A stretch of DNA of 64,000 nt from Candidatus Neomarinimicrobiota bacterium (GTDB lineage Bacteria; Fidelibacterota; UBA2242; B5-G15). The position numbers were made by a program, and so were the translations under genes. Of the stretch, positions 6,310 to 14,667 are shown one piece after another; positions within the stretch are counted from its first letter, which is position 1, and every line of letters starts with the position of its first letter. Below the pieces are notes generated by a model. It saw only the letters and a list, made by a program, of their open reading frames with translations. It was not told where the DNA came from and searched no databases. The stretch covers positions 1-64,000 of the forward strand of contig JACDNV010000007.1 of assembly GCA_017656425.1 (NCBI GenBank). The letters run 5' to 3'.

Positions 6310-9300
6310 TTTGCTTGGTTAATTATAGAATTTAATTGTGAAAATAGAAAGTTTTCTGCCATTTCAGTATTTTTAAATCTTCCAAGATATAATCTATATC
6401 CTTTAATTTCTCCAGAATTATTATAGATTTTTTTAATATTGGCAAATTCATCATATTTCAAATTCTGAAGTTTCCCTTTTGCTTTTGATAGGGATTTATA
6501 TTCGCCGATAAAGATTGTATAGCCTAGATTTAATGGAATAAATTTACCCATTATACCGTGAAACATTAATGTTGGTGCCGCTGATTTTGCCTCTTCTGGT
6601 GTTGAGAAGTTACCAAAGCATACCAGAAATTTGTTAAAACCGGAAATTTGAAAATTTGGAATAATAACTGCATCTATTCCAATATTTGATAGCTCGTTTT
6701 TATAATTTATGGCTTCCTCTTCATCTGAAAATGATTTAATTAGCAGGGTAAATGGTCTATTTAATTTTATGATTTTACTCTTGAAACTTTGTAATTTGTT
6801 TATTTGTAAGTTATCCTCGTTAATGTATTCTATTCTGTAGGGTTTCGTGACTGTTTGTTGCAAGGCTGTGATTGTCTGCTGTGAGATTTGTCCTTTCTTA
6901 TCAATTTGCTCCGTGTGTATAATTTCTTGCTCTTTTTTTGTCTGGCTTGCCGGCTGACTTATTGGGGGGATTCCGCTCTGAGTTTTAACAGTTAAAGAAG
7001 TGTCTTTACTTACAAGGTTCGGAGGCAGTGCCTTTTGACTTTCTGTTTTTTTAATCAAATTTATTAACATAGAGCCCATTAATATAAGTGATATTAATAC
7101 TACACTCAATCCCATGATTTTTAGTTTTCGTAGCCTTTTAAGGAAAGTATCGGAAGGGCTAGTTGGTGGCTTAAGAAATTGCCTTTTAAGGAAAGCAACG
7201 ATTTTATTTTTTTGCTCTTCCTCTTCACTTCCGTATGTATAGTAATATTCATAGGAATACTTATATGTATAGTAATCAGCACTTACATCTGCTCTCATAC
7301 CGTTTATAACAACTCCCATGACGTCTGACTTTAACATATCAAGTTGTGATTTTGCTCTTCTGAGTGTACCTCTTGATACTTTTCCCTGATAGTAGGCGAT
7401 TATTGTGGTGTCAACTTTAGTACTCAGTATAGTGGCATCTGTCGCTTGCATAATTGGTGATGTGTCAAGAATTATTATGTCATATTTGTTTTTGAGATTT
7501 TCTATAAGTTCATCTATAAATCTTGAGGCAAGTATCTCAGAGGGATTTCTTTCTGATTTCCCTGCGGGGAGAATATTTAAGTACTCTATTCCAGGGATAG
7601 ATTCGTCGCTTAGAATTTCAGTTGCCATAGTTCCTGTTATCAAATCCGACATTGTTCTTATGGTTTCATCGGGTTCTGCTCTTTTTAAGATTATATCTGT
7701 GAGTCCTGGTTCTCTATCAATACCAAAGATTTTTGAGATTTTTGGTCTTCTAAGATCTGCCTCAATTAAAAGTGTGTTTAATCCAATCTGAGCCATCGAT
7801 ACAGCCAGATTAACTGCAATGGTTGTTTTTCCTTCTGCTGCGACAGAACTTGTAATAGAAATTGTTTTATAACCCTTGTCCATTAATCCGAAGTGAATGT
7901 TAGTTCTTAAAGATCTAAAAGCTTCAGCCATTGTGCTTTTTGGATTAAAATGCGAGACGACACGCGCTTGCATTTCCAGAATGTCCTGAGTAATAGGGGT
8001 AGTTATTTTAGATTCAAGAGATTTTATATGTTCTTCCATATCAACATGAGGAATAACTCCGAGAACTGTTGTGTCAAGTGTTTTCTCGATTTCATCAATA
8101 GTAGAAAAGGTGGTATCCAGGGTTTCTGCAACAAAAGCCAGAATAACGCCAAGAATAAGACCAAGAACAATACCAACTGCAGTTGTAGGACCTACATTCG
8201 ATGGATTGATTGGAGAAGTAGGGAGGAAAGCAGGTCTTAAAAGATAAACCTCCTGGACCATTTCGGATTTCCGAATTAAAGCATCTTGATATTTTAATTG
8301 AAGTTCTTCATATATTTTTGTGTTTACGCTTAATTCCCTTTCTAGGTCAGCAAGTGTTAAGGCATATAATGGGAGATTTCTATATTCTTCGTCCAAATTT
8401 TTCCATTTTTCATATAATATCTGTTCGTTATTCAACAATGATTTTCTATAAGCTTTTAATTCTTCTACGAATCTATTTTTTAAACTTGAAATCTGGGATT
8501 TTATATTTTTAATGATTGGGTGCTCTTCAGTGTAATAATTTGAATATTGTTGGAGACGATCTTGCAGATTACTTAGCCGGGCTTGAAGAGAGTTTAGTAG
8601 TGGTGTAGGATTATTTAACATGACTTTTACTGAAGTGTAATATAAATAATCAGGATTTGAGTTTATTTCAGCAATAAGATTGTCTATCTGTTTAATATCA
8701 TTTCTTATTGCATCTAAATCTGCTTCAACTTTTGTTAGCTCAGCCAGTAGCCTTGAAGAACTATTATCAAGAGTAATAAATCTATGTTTAGATCTATATT
8801 CTCTGACCTTTCGCTCTGTTTCTTCCATTGCTCTTTTAGCATTGTCAAGTTGGGTTTTTATTGTTTCCAATGCTTGAGTAATCTGTTTATTTCTTTCTTT
8901 GAAACTCTCTTTAACATAGACTTTTGCAAGTGCATTAGCAAGATCTCTTGCTTCATATGGGTTGGGGCTTTTTACAAGAATATTTATTATATTGGTATAA
9001 CCTTCTTGCTCTGTTTTTACTTTCCCTTTAAGTCTTAAAATAATAGAAAACAGTTTTGGATTATTGCGAATTTCGTCCGATGTTAAATTTGAATCAATTA
9101 AGCCCATAGCTTGAGCTGCTTTCTCAATTATCGGATAGCTTTTTATTTCTTCTGCCCTTGTAGCAAGGTCGTCGCCGCCACTCCAATAGTAGTTATATAG
9201 TCCGGCTAAAGAAGTTATTTTCTCTATTTTTAAGCTTGCTACAGCTTGATAAATTGGTTCAGGTCTATTCATTAAGGCGAAGATAAAACTAAACATTCCC

Positions 9301-9386
9301 AACAATATTACCGTTGTAATTACAATAATGCGTTTCTTTTTTATTATTCGCCAATAATCTCTTAAACTTAATTCATATTGTGGCAT
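6306..9386 (-). CDS. Wzc-type polysaccharide co-polymerase/BY-kinase fused to two SPOR domains
   Basis: 1026 residues. Wzz region 1-420 with membrane helices at 19-38 and 402-420 and a long periplasmic coiled coil (about 165-380). BY-kinase domain 480-700 with Walker A SSVAAEGKTT (513-522), Walker A' LLIEADLRRP (539-548) and Walker B DIIILDTSP (636-644). A tyrosine cluster of nine Tyr lies at 705-718, the usual autophosphorylation tail. Most such proteins end there. This one continues with a third membrane helix (757-778) and two SPOR-like repeats (about 879-950 and 956-1020), which should therefore lie in the periplasm and bind peptidoglycan glycan strands. It would control chain length and export with the SLBB protein encoded 11 bases upstream. 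Confidence 0.85.
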   Translation of the reverse strand: MPQYELSLRDYWRIIKKKRIIVITTVILLGMFSFIFALMNRPEPIYQAVASLKIEKITSLAGLYNYYWSGGDDLATRAEEIKSYPIIEKAAQAMGLIDSNLTSDEIRNNPKLFSIILRLKGKVKTEQEGYTNIINILVKSPNPYEARDLANALAKVYVKESFKERNKQITQALETIKTQLDNAKRAMEETERKVREYRSKHRFITLDNSSSRLLAELTKVEADLDAIRNDIKQIDNLIAEINSNPDYLYYTSVKVMLNNPTPLLNSLQARLSNLQDRLQQYSNYYTEEHPIIKNIKSQISSLKNRFVEELKAYRKSLLNNEQILYEKWKNLDEEYRNLPLYALTLADLERELSVNTKIYEELQLKYQDALIRKSEMVQEVYLLRPAFLPTSPINPSNVGPTTAVGIVLGLILGVILAFVAETLDTTFSTIDEIEKTLDTTVLGVIPHVDMEEHIKSLESKITTPITQDILEMQARVVSHFNPKSTMAEAFRSLRTNIHFGLMDKGYKTISITSSVAAEGKTTIAVNLAVSMAQIGLNTLLIEADLRRPKISKIFGIDREPGLTDIILKRAEPDETIRTMSDLITGTMATEILSDESIPGIEYLNILPAGKSERNPSEILASRFIDELIENLKNKYDIIILDTSPIMQATDATILSTKVDTTIIAYYQGKVSRGTLRRAKSQLDMLKSDVMGVVINGMRADVSADYYTYKYSYEYYYTYGSEEEEQKNKIVAFLKRQFLKPPTSPSDTFLKRLRKLKIMGLSVVLISLILMGSMLINLIKKTESQKALPPNLVSKDTSLTVKTQSGIPPISQPASQTKKEQEIIHTEQIDKKGQISQQTITALQQTVTKPYRIEYINEDNLQINKLQSFKSKIIKLNRPFTLLIKSFSDEEEAINYKNELSNIGIDAVIIPNFQISGFNKFLVCFGNFSTPEEAKSAAPTLMFHGIMGKFIPLNLGYTIFIGEYKSLSKAKGKLQNLKYDEFANIKKIYNNSGEIKGYRLYLGRFKNTEMAENFLFSQLNSIINQAK

Positions 9387-9397
9387 AATTTACTCAT

Positions 9398-10624
9398 TTA
9401 AATCTTACCTTTTAAAATTAAATAAGTTATTGTCGACGCATAAATAAGATTTATGATTGTTCTAAGTGGGTCAATCTTTTCTGCAAATTGATATAGAAAA
9501 CTCTGTTTTCTGCTGGGTACTATAATTCTATCGCCATTTTCAATTAAAACATTTCTTCTATCATCTCTTTTGTATAGATAATCGTGCATATTAAAATGTA
9601 TTATTTTACCATTAGCCCTTGTAATAGTTATTTTTTTATAATCTGCATCGCTAGTCAAACCTCCTATTTGTGCTAAAAATTCAGCAACCCTAACATTTCC
9701 TCTTATAGGATAGACGCCAGGTCGGTTTACTGCTCCAAAAACAAATACATTTCTGGAGCTTATCTCCTTGACATTTATATTGACATAGGGGTTTGAATAG
9801 TAGTTTTTTGCTATTTCTCTAATTTTGTCTTCTGCTTTTTTTATGGTAAGTCCACCAATTTTAACTGCTCCTAATAGATTATGGTAAATGTTTCCATTTT
9901 CATCTATTGTGTAAATATCGGGTGTTTCACTTGATTTCCCACTTAACTCTGCTTCTGATAAAGTTAGCTCTATTACGTTTCCGTATTTTAGAATATAATT
10001 TTTTGTCCCAGTTTTAAATAATTCCTCTGGCGAAACCCTTGGTACAATTATTTTATCACCTTCCTGTAATATTACATTCTGCGATTGGTCGTTTGAAAAA
10101 ATGTATTTATCCATATTAAAAAAGAGTGTAGAACCATCTCTTCTACTAATTATAATTTTTGTAATGTCAGCGTCGGGAGTAGTTCCCCCTTTCTGGATAA
10201 TAAATTCTGCCACTCTAGTATCCGGGGTTATAGAATATACGCCTGGGTTGTATACCTCTCCGTATAACAGTACACTTATCTTTCTTTTCTGATATATTGA
10301 TAGCCTTACTTTAGGGTCATTAAAGTATTTGCTGAACTTATCCCGTAAAAGAATCGTCAATTCTGGCGATGTATATCCTGATACTTTTATATATCCAATT
10401 AATTCATGCAGAATATAGCCATCGGAGTTTACAGTGTAAATATTGGACCTTTCGATTGGTGAACCATCACGTCCTATATCAACGTAAAGTATTTCAAGCT
10501 TATCACCTGGATGAATAGGATAATTTTCATCGTTGATTGCATAATCAACACTATTCTGAGAAAATAATAGCATATTAATACTTAAATTTAGTATTAGAAT
10601 AATAAAATATTCTTTGGATTTCAT
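9398..10624 (-). CDS. Wza-like polysaccharide export protein with duplicated Poly_export-SLBB module
   Basis: 408 residues with an N-terminal signal sequence (about 1-22, ending LLFSQ) but no lipobox cysteine. Two similar halves follow. Each has a Poly_export motif (HPGDKLEI near 38-45; KYGNVIELTL near 214-223) and an SLBB domain with matching phrases: LYGEVYNPGVYSI and FGAVNRPGVYPI, TRVAEFI and VRVAEFL, GDKIIVP and GDRIIVP. A hydrophobic stretch at about 389-405 ends the protein. It should form the outer-membrane or periplasm-spanning exit channel for the glycan. It lies 11 bases before the Wzc-like gene. Confidence 0.85.
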   Translation of the reverse strand: MKSKEYFIILILNLSINMLLFSQNSVDYAINDENYPIHPGDKLEILYVDIGRDGSPIERSNIYTVNSDGYILHELIGYIKVSGYTSPELTILLRDKFSKYFNDPKVRLSIYQKRKISVLLYGEVYNPGVYSITPDTRVAEFIIQKGGTTPDADITKIIISRRDGSTLFFNMDKYIFSNDQSQNVILQEGDKIIVPRVSPEELFKTGTKNYILKYGNVIELTLSEAELSGKSSETPDIYTIDENGNIYHNLLGAVKIGGLTIKKAEDKIREIAKNYYSNPYVNINVKEISSRNVFVFGAVNRPGVYPIRGNVRVAEFLAQIGGLTSDADYKKITITRANGKIIHFNMHDYLYKRDDRRNVLIENGDRIIVPSRKQSFLYQFAEKIDPLRTIINLIYASTITYLILKGKI

Positions 10625-10642
10625 GCCTGCCTACAATTTATA

Positions 10643-11005
10643 TCATTTGTATATAAGTTTTGCAAGTATACTGGTTTCCAGATATTCAAGATCAATTGGT
10701 TTTACTACATAATCTGAAGCACCCATTTCCATTGCCTTTAAAGCTGTTTTTTTGTCTATTACACCGGTAACCATAATAACGTCAATTTTCGAGTTTAACT
10801 CTTTTACTTTTTTTAAAACATCAATACCGCTGGCATCTGGGAGTCTTATGTCAAGCAGTATTATGTCCGGTTGAAAAGAAGTAATCTTTTCATATGTTTC
10901 ACTTGCCGATTGTGCAGAATCTACCTGATATCCTCTTTCTTTAAGGAACTCCTTTAGTAATTCGATAATTTCTAACTCATCATCTACTACAAGTATTTTT
11001 TTCAT
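10643..11005 (-). CDS. stand-alone CheY-like response regulator receiver
   Basis: 120 residues forming a complete receiver domain and nothing else: acidic pair D8/D9, phospho-acceptor D52 in ILLDIRLPD, switch T80 and K102 in YVVKPID. With no output domain it must act by protein contact or as a relay. It is 18 bases before the export gene, so it probably travels with the polysaccharide operon and may tune it. No histidine kinase lies in this arm; the nearest is at 30601. Confidence 0.85.
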   Translation of the reverse strand: MKKILVVDDELEIIELLKEFLKERGYQVDSAQSASETYEKITSFQPDIILLDIRLPDASGIDVLKKVKELNSKIDVIMVTGVIDKKTALKAMEMGASDYVVKPIDLEYLETSILAKLIYK

Positions 11006-11035
11006 TTTTTAATAACCTCGCTCTTTTAATTTAAT

Positions 11036-11065
11036 GATAAAAAAGTGGTTAGTCAATTAACTAAC
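11036..11065 (-). terminator. possible Rho-independent terminator after the radical-SAM gene
   Basis: On the minus strand, gttagtt-aatt-gactaac (11048-11065) forms a 7-bp stem (one G-T pair), followed three bases later by six T residues. The stem is A/T-rich, so it may be a weak terminator or attenuator between 11078-12244 and the response-regulator gene. Confidence 0.4.
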
Positions 11066-11077
11066 AAATACATACCT

Positions 11078-12244
11078 CTAATATCGGAAGAATTCTGTGC
11101 AACCTTTAGAACATACAGGGAATTTTTTTACTTTTTTAATATATGCACGGTATTCGGTATATTTTTTTGAGTTCCAGATTTTACGAAAGCTATTATGCCT
11201 AATATTGCCGATTGTATAATTCATTGTATGGTATGGCCTGATGCTACCATCGGGAAAAATATATGCAGTCATCCAGAGACTCATACATCTGTTTTTGTAT
11301 GTCTTAGATATAAACTCTCCGCCTGAGTACCAATCTCTTATTTCTTCTATTGATAGATTAGGAAAGAAAGAGACGCCAATGTTATATTTCTTTTGTTTTA
11401 TTGTTTCAATTTGGCTTATTAAATATTCAGCATCAATAGCTACTGGATTTCCGTAGGCAAATCCAATCCAATCAGTAGGCTTCTGTCCAAATTTTTTTTC
11501 AAAAAAATTTATAAAATTAATAACCGTGTGTTTTTTTAAGAAAAGTAGGTGATGAAATGTTATCATTTTTGTGCCGATTGACTCTGCTACTTTAATTATT
11601 TCTTCAAGATTTTTATAGTTTAATTCATTTATCGTAGTGTTTATGTTTACGACTGGTTTTTTTTTGCCGTACTTCTTCTTTAGATTGTTAAGATATTTAA
11701 ATCCCTCGATCGTTTTTTTGAAAGTTCCTGGCACTCTTCTGATTTTATCATGTATTTCCTCGGGACCATCAAGAGAAAATATTATTTCATCTATTCCAGA
11801 GTTTACGATATCAACGGCATATTTTTTTATAAGTGTGCCATTTGTCACTATATTACACCTTAATCCGTTTCCTTTTATGATTTTTACTATTTCAATCCAG
11901 TCAGGATGAAGCATCGGTTCGCCACCAAATAAAGTGAAATTGGTTTTATGCATTTTTACATCTTTTACAGTTCTTTCTACATCCTCTTTTGTTAGAATAA
12001 GCTTTAAGACGCTTTTTGAAAAATTTTTAAATGCTCCATCCTCTCCCCACTGCCCACACATGAAACATCTCAGATTACATTTAAAAGTAAGAAAAAGTGA
12101 TATAGTTTCTGGGTAGTAGCTTTTTCCGTTGGATAAATGATAAAATCCAACTCCCATTAGTCTGTGAAAGAGGTTTATTAAAGCATATTCTGGTTGTGCT
12201 AAGGCTTTTTTAATTGCCCTTAAGAGATTTTTTCTTGGTACCAT
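11078..12244 (-). CDS. radical SAM protein with degenerate SPASM-like C-terminus
   Basis: 388 residues. The radical-SAM cluster motif is KCNLRCFMC (C56, C60, C63), with GGEP at 107-110 binding the methionyl end of SAM and a TIM-barrel pattern after it. The C-terminus (about 318-388) has the SPASM outline (C320, YIFPDGSIRPY, IGNI, C378, C382), but the cysteine normally following PDG is a tyrosine (Y338), so it can bind at most a reduced auxiliary cluster. SPASM enzymes modify peptides, and a PqqD-like partner gene lies in the same locus (4274-4561), but a non-peptide substrate is also possible. It lies between the cNMP/FHA gene and a weak terminator. Confidence 0.75.
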   Translation of the reverse strand: MVPRKNLLRAIKKALAQPEYALINLFHRLMGVGFYHLSNGKSYYPETISLFLTFKCNLRCFMCGQWGEDGAFKNFSKSVLKLILTKEDVERTVKDVKMHKTNFTLFGGEPMLHPDWIEIVKIIKGNGLRCNIVTNGTLIKKYAVDIVNSGIDEIIFSLDGPEEIHDKIRRVPGTFKKTIEGFKYLNNLKKKYGKKKPVVNINTTINELNYKNLEEIIKVAESIGTKMITFHHLLFLKKHTVINFINFFEKKFGQKPTDWIGFAYGNPVAIDAEYLISQIETIKQKKYNIGVSFFPNLSIEEIRDWYSGGEFISKTYKNRCMSLWMTAYIFPDGSIRPYHTMNYTIGNIRHNSFRKIWNSKKYTEYRAYIKKVKKFPVCSKGCTEFFRY

Positions 12245-12252
12245 TATTTAGT

Positions 12253-13023
12253 TCAAATAGTTATTTTAAATTTAAATGGTGAACGGATGCTGCCCAATGT
12301 TATTATGTTTTCACCCTCTTTTAGATCTGTTTTATAAATATTTGTTTCGCCCCCAATTTTTTTATCATTTACAATTGTGCCAAGACTACTACCTCTATCA
12401 AGAACATAGAATATTCCATTGAGATAATTAATGGACATGTGGTTTCTTGATACATTGTAGGGTGGTTTATCCTCAATATAAAGGTCATTTTCAATAAATA
12501 TGTCCTTGCTTCTTAGTCTTGTGTCCCTCCCTATTTTAAACGGGAATTTTTTGATTTCTATCTTTTTATCCCTAAGAGCTTTTTTACTTTCTTCTGTTAA
12601 TCCTTCTATTGTGATTGTTGGAATATCTTTTTCTGAAATTGATTTTACATCCATCCGTAATTTATCTTCCAGTTCTGCAACAAGCTCATTAGTCTGTCTT
12701 AATCTTTCAATTAAGGTTTTCATTATTGGAATTACAAACCTGGATTTGTCTCCAAGAATTCTCGAAAAATCTTCTCTTTTTATTTCGTCCACTATTACTT
12801 TTGTCTTTGCTCTTACCGATGCTGTACGGGGACTATCTTCTATCAATCCCAATTCTCCGAAGATATTTTCGGCTTCTATTTCAGCAAGTTTAATTTCTCC
12901 ACTATTTGTTTTCTTTGTAACCTCTACCACTCCTGATTTTAAAATATAAGCAGTTGAGCTAATTTCTCCTTCCTTGATTATAACGCTACCTGGTTCAAAA
13001 TATATTTCTTTCATATCAGCCAA
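12253..13023 (-). CDS. cyclic-nucleotide-binding domain fused to FHA domain
   Basis: 256 residues. Residues 1-118 form a cNMP-binding domain with GSVIIKEGEISSTAYILKSG (12-31) and the phosphate-cassette-like ENIFGELGLIEDSPRTASVR. A short coiled region follows, then an FHA domain (about 155-256) with KIGRDTRLRS, NVSRNHMSINY and DRGSSLGTIVN, the phosphothreonine-reading loops. It has no DNA-binding or enzyme domain, so it looks like a cytoplasmic signal integrator joining a nucleotide signal to Ser/Thr phosphorylation. It lies 8 bases from the radical-SAM gene and is probably co-transcribed with it. Confidence 0.85.
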   Translation of the reverse strand: MADMKEIYFEPGSVIIKEGEISSTAYILKSGVVEVTKKTNSGEIKLAEIEAENIFGELGLIEDSPRTASVRAKTKVIVDEIKREDFSRILGDKSRFVIPIMKTLIERLRQTNELVAELEDKLRMDVKSISEKDIPTITIEGLTEESKKALRDKKIEIKKFPFKIGRDTRLRSKDIFIENDLYIEDKPPYNVSRNHMSINYLNGIFYVLDRGSSLGTIVNDKKIGGETNIYKTDLKEGENIITLGSIRSPFKFKITI

Positions 13024-13446
13024 CCTTGGTTATAATTTAAAATTTTCACAATAATTATCTACAAAAATTTATATTTAATAAATTAATTTAAAAATAATAA
13101 TCATTTTGATATCTATAAGGATCGCCTAATTATTTGCAATGACTTTAGAATACTAACAGTTTTTTTAAGATTATCTGATCTTGTAATTGCATCTCTTATT
13201 TTTGATGTGTTTGGTATCCTTATTAATATATTGGGAAAGGTGCTTTTTCATAATTTTATTAATTAATTCGGGCTCATGATTTTTAGATACGTAAAAATTT
13301 ATCCGAAGGATTTCTTTGAGATATGAAGATTAAGTATATCTCCATTTCCTATTACAGGGATTTTTGAAACTCTCTTTAACTTTTTTATTATATCTCAGTC
13401 AGCAGGTTTAGAATACGGGTCTTTTGCTGTCCTACCATGAATTGTT

Positions 13447-13647
13447 AAGCGCAAAGGCTCAATGCAGAATGCAGAGTGCAAATTGAAAAATGCAAAATCG
13501 CCTTTTGTCAGATTTGGCTTTTGTACTCAAAATGTATACAGAAATAAATTTGACTTTTGCACTTTGCAATCTTCATTTTGCAATTGCCGTAAGGCTATCT
13601 TACCCTTCGGTAAATCGCCTTCGGCGACTTCGTTAATACAAGACGTT
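13447..13647 (+). repeat. 201-bp structured tandem repeat, unit B (internal type)
   Basis: First of two units inserted in the dus pseudogene, in the same orientation as unit A. It differs from units A and C at a few sites: acccttcggt instead of gcccttcggg, tgtatacag instead of tgtagacag, and cgttaataca instead of cgtgaayaca. It shares the last of these with the partial unit at 1-30. The ttacc/ggtaa change keeps the hairpin paired. Confidence 0.95.
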
Positions 13648-13848
13648 AAGCGCAAAGGCTCAATGCAGAATGCAGAGTGCAAATTGAAAAATGCAAAATC
13701 GCTTTTTGTCAGATTTGGCTTTTGTACTCAAAATGTAGACAGAAATAAATTTGACTTTTGCACATTGCAATCTTCATTTTGCAATTGCCGTAAGGCTATC
13801 TTGCCCTTCGGGAAATCCACATCGGTGACTTCGTGAACACAAGACGTT
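13648..13848 (+). repeat. 201-bp structured tandem repeat, unit C (terminal type)
   Basis: Second unit of the array, directly abutting unit B and ending at acaagacgtt, where dus sequence resumes. It shares the tgtagacag, gcccttcggg and cgtgaa variants with unit A, the last unit of the other array. The final hairpin is altered (cacATCGgtg) but can still pair. Confidence 0.95.
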
Positions 13849-14421
13849 ATAGCTTTTATAAATTCTTCTGCAATTATGTTTTTATAATCCCATCCTATTC
13901 TTGCTTTTACTGTGACCGAGGCTGGGGCATTCTTGGCTGTCTTATAACAAATTTTGTAGGCTTTTTCTATGTCCTTTAAAAGTGCTGCGCCAGCTCCCTT
14001 TTTGAACACCTTTTTTACAGGACAGCCCATATTAATATCTATTATATTAGGCTTATAATTTTCATATAATATTATTGCTGCTTCTGAAATCGTAGTTGGG
14101 TCGTTGCCAAAAATTTGTATCCCAAAAGGTCTTTCGCTTTTTGAAAATATCAGATATTTTTCAGACTATTTAGTGTTATGTGTGATCCTAGTTCGGATAT
14201 AGTAAGCTTTGCACCATATTTTTTGCATATTGCACGGGATGTAAAATCAGTATACTCAGCCATAGGGGCAAGTACAAGGGGTGGTTTTATTTTTATATTA
14301 CCGATTTTGAGTAAATATTTCATTTTATAATACCAGTAATCCATAAAATTTTAAATATTATATTTGTTTATAAAAGTATTATTTGATAAAATTTGCGTTT
14401 GAAAATTGAAGGAGATAAGCA

Positions 14422-14613
14422 ATGTCGAAAGTATGTGAAGTTTGTGGTAAAAAGCCTCTATTTGGAAATAATGTAAGTCATGCCAATAATAAAACTAAGA
14501 GAGTATGGAATCCCAATTTGCAGCGCATTAGAGTAAAATTGCCAGATGGTCAGGTCAAGAGGATAAAAATTTGCGCGTCATGCTTGAAGAAGAAAGATAT
14601 AGTTCGTCCATAG
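14422..14613 (+). CDS. rpmB: 50S ribosomal protein L28, zinc-ribbon form
   Basis: 63 residues, normal length for L28. CEVC (C5, C8) and CASC (C51, C54) are the two zinc knuckles of the C+ form. [19 protein letters not shown] is the signature centre. A strong ribosome site (aaggagat) stands before the ATG and a good terminator follows. It is monocistronic and convergent with ftsZ, a lone plus-strand gene in the minus-strand arm. Confidence 0.95.
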   Translation: MSKVCEVCGKKPLFGNNVSHANNKTKRVWNPNLQRIRVKLPDGQVKRIKICASCLKKKDIVRP

Positions 14614-14633
14614 TATTTTATATAGTTTTCTTA

Positions 14634-14667
14634 AATGCCCTGGAAAAAATCCAGGGCATTTTTTTTA
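14634..14667 (+). terminator. Rho-independent terminator of rpmB
   Basis: A perfect 10-bp stem aatgccctgg/ccagggcatt with loop aaaaaat is followed by a run of T to 14667. The minus-strand reading has no T run after the stem, so it serves rpmB, while it lies just beyond the ftsZ stop. Confidence 0.9.

Larger units (their letters stand above)
13113..14344 (-). pseudogene. dus: decayed tRNA-dihydrouridine synthase interrupted by a two-unit repeat array
   Basis: Fragments on the minus strand reconstruct a DusB-like protein in order: PPLVLAPMAEYTDFTSRAIC near 14290; a one-base shift in a run of A at about 14153; RPFGIQIFGND, DINMGCPVKK and AGAALLKDIEKA; TVKARIGWDY and EEFIKAI to 13849; then two 201-bp repeat units (13447-13848). 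Beyond them come TIHGRT, a UGA in place of tryptophan (13395-13397), KIPVIGNGDI and a C-terminal tail SKIRDAITRSD ending at a TAG at 13113. About eight residues are missing at the insertion and a longer part after GNGDI. Several independent lesions make this non-functional. A functional Dus must be elsewhere if the organism has one. Confidence 0.85.

Noticed and set aside
13395-13397. UGA read as tryptophan, or a programmed frameshift in dus
   Set aside because: Other genes here end at UGA (57331-58236, 60887-62947) and use UGG for tryptophan; dus has several further lesions, so simple decay explains it.
13462-13836. 124-codon plus-strand open frame across the two repeat units
   Set aside because: It exists only because the 201-bp unit is a multiple of three and happens to be open; the protein is the same low-complexity text twice, without a ribosome site or family.
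13447-13848. CRISPR array
   Set aside because: The repeats are 201 bases long, directly abutting, with no spacers and no cas genes.
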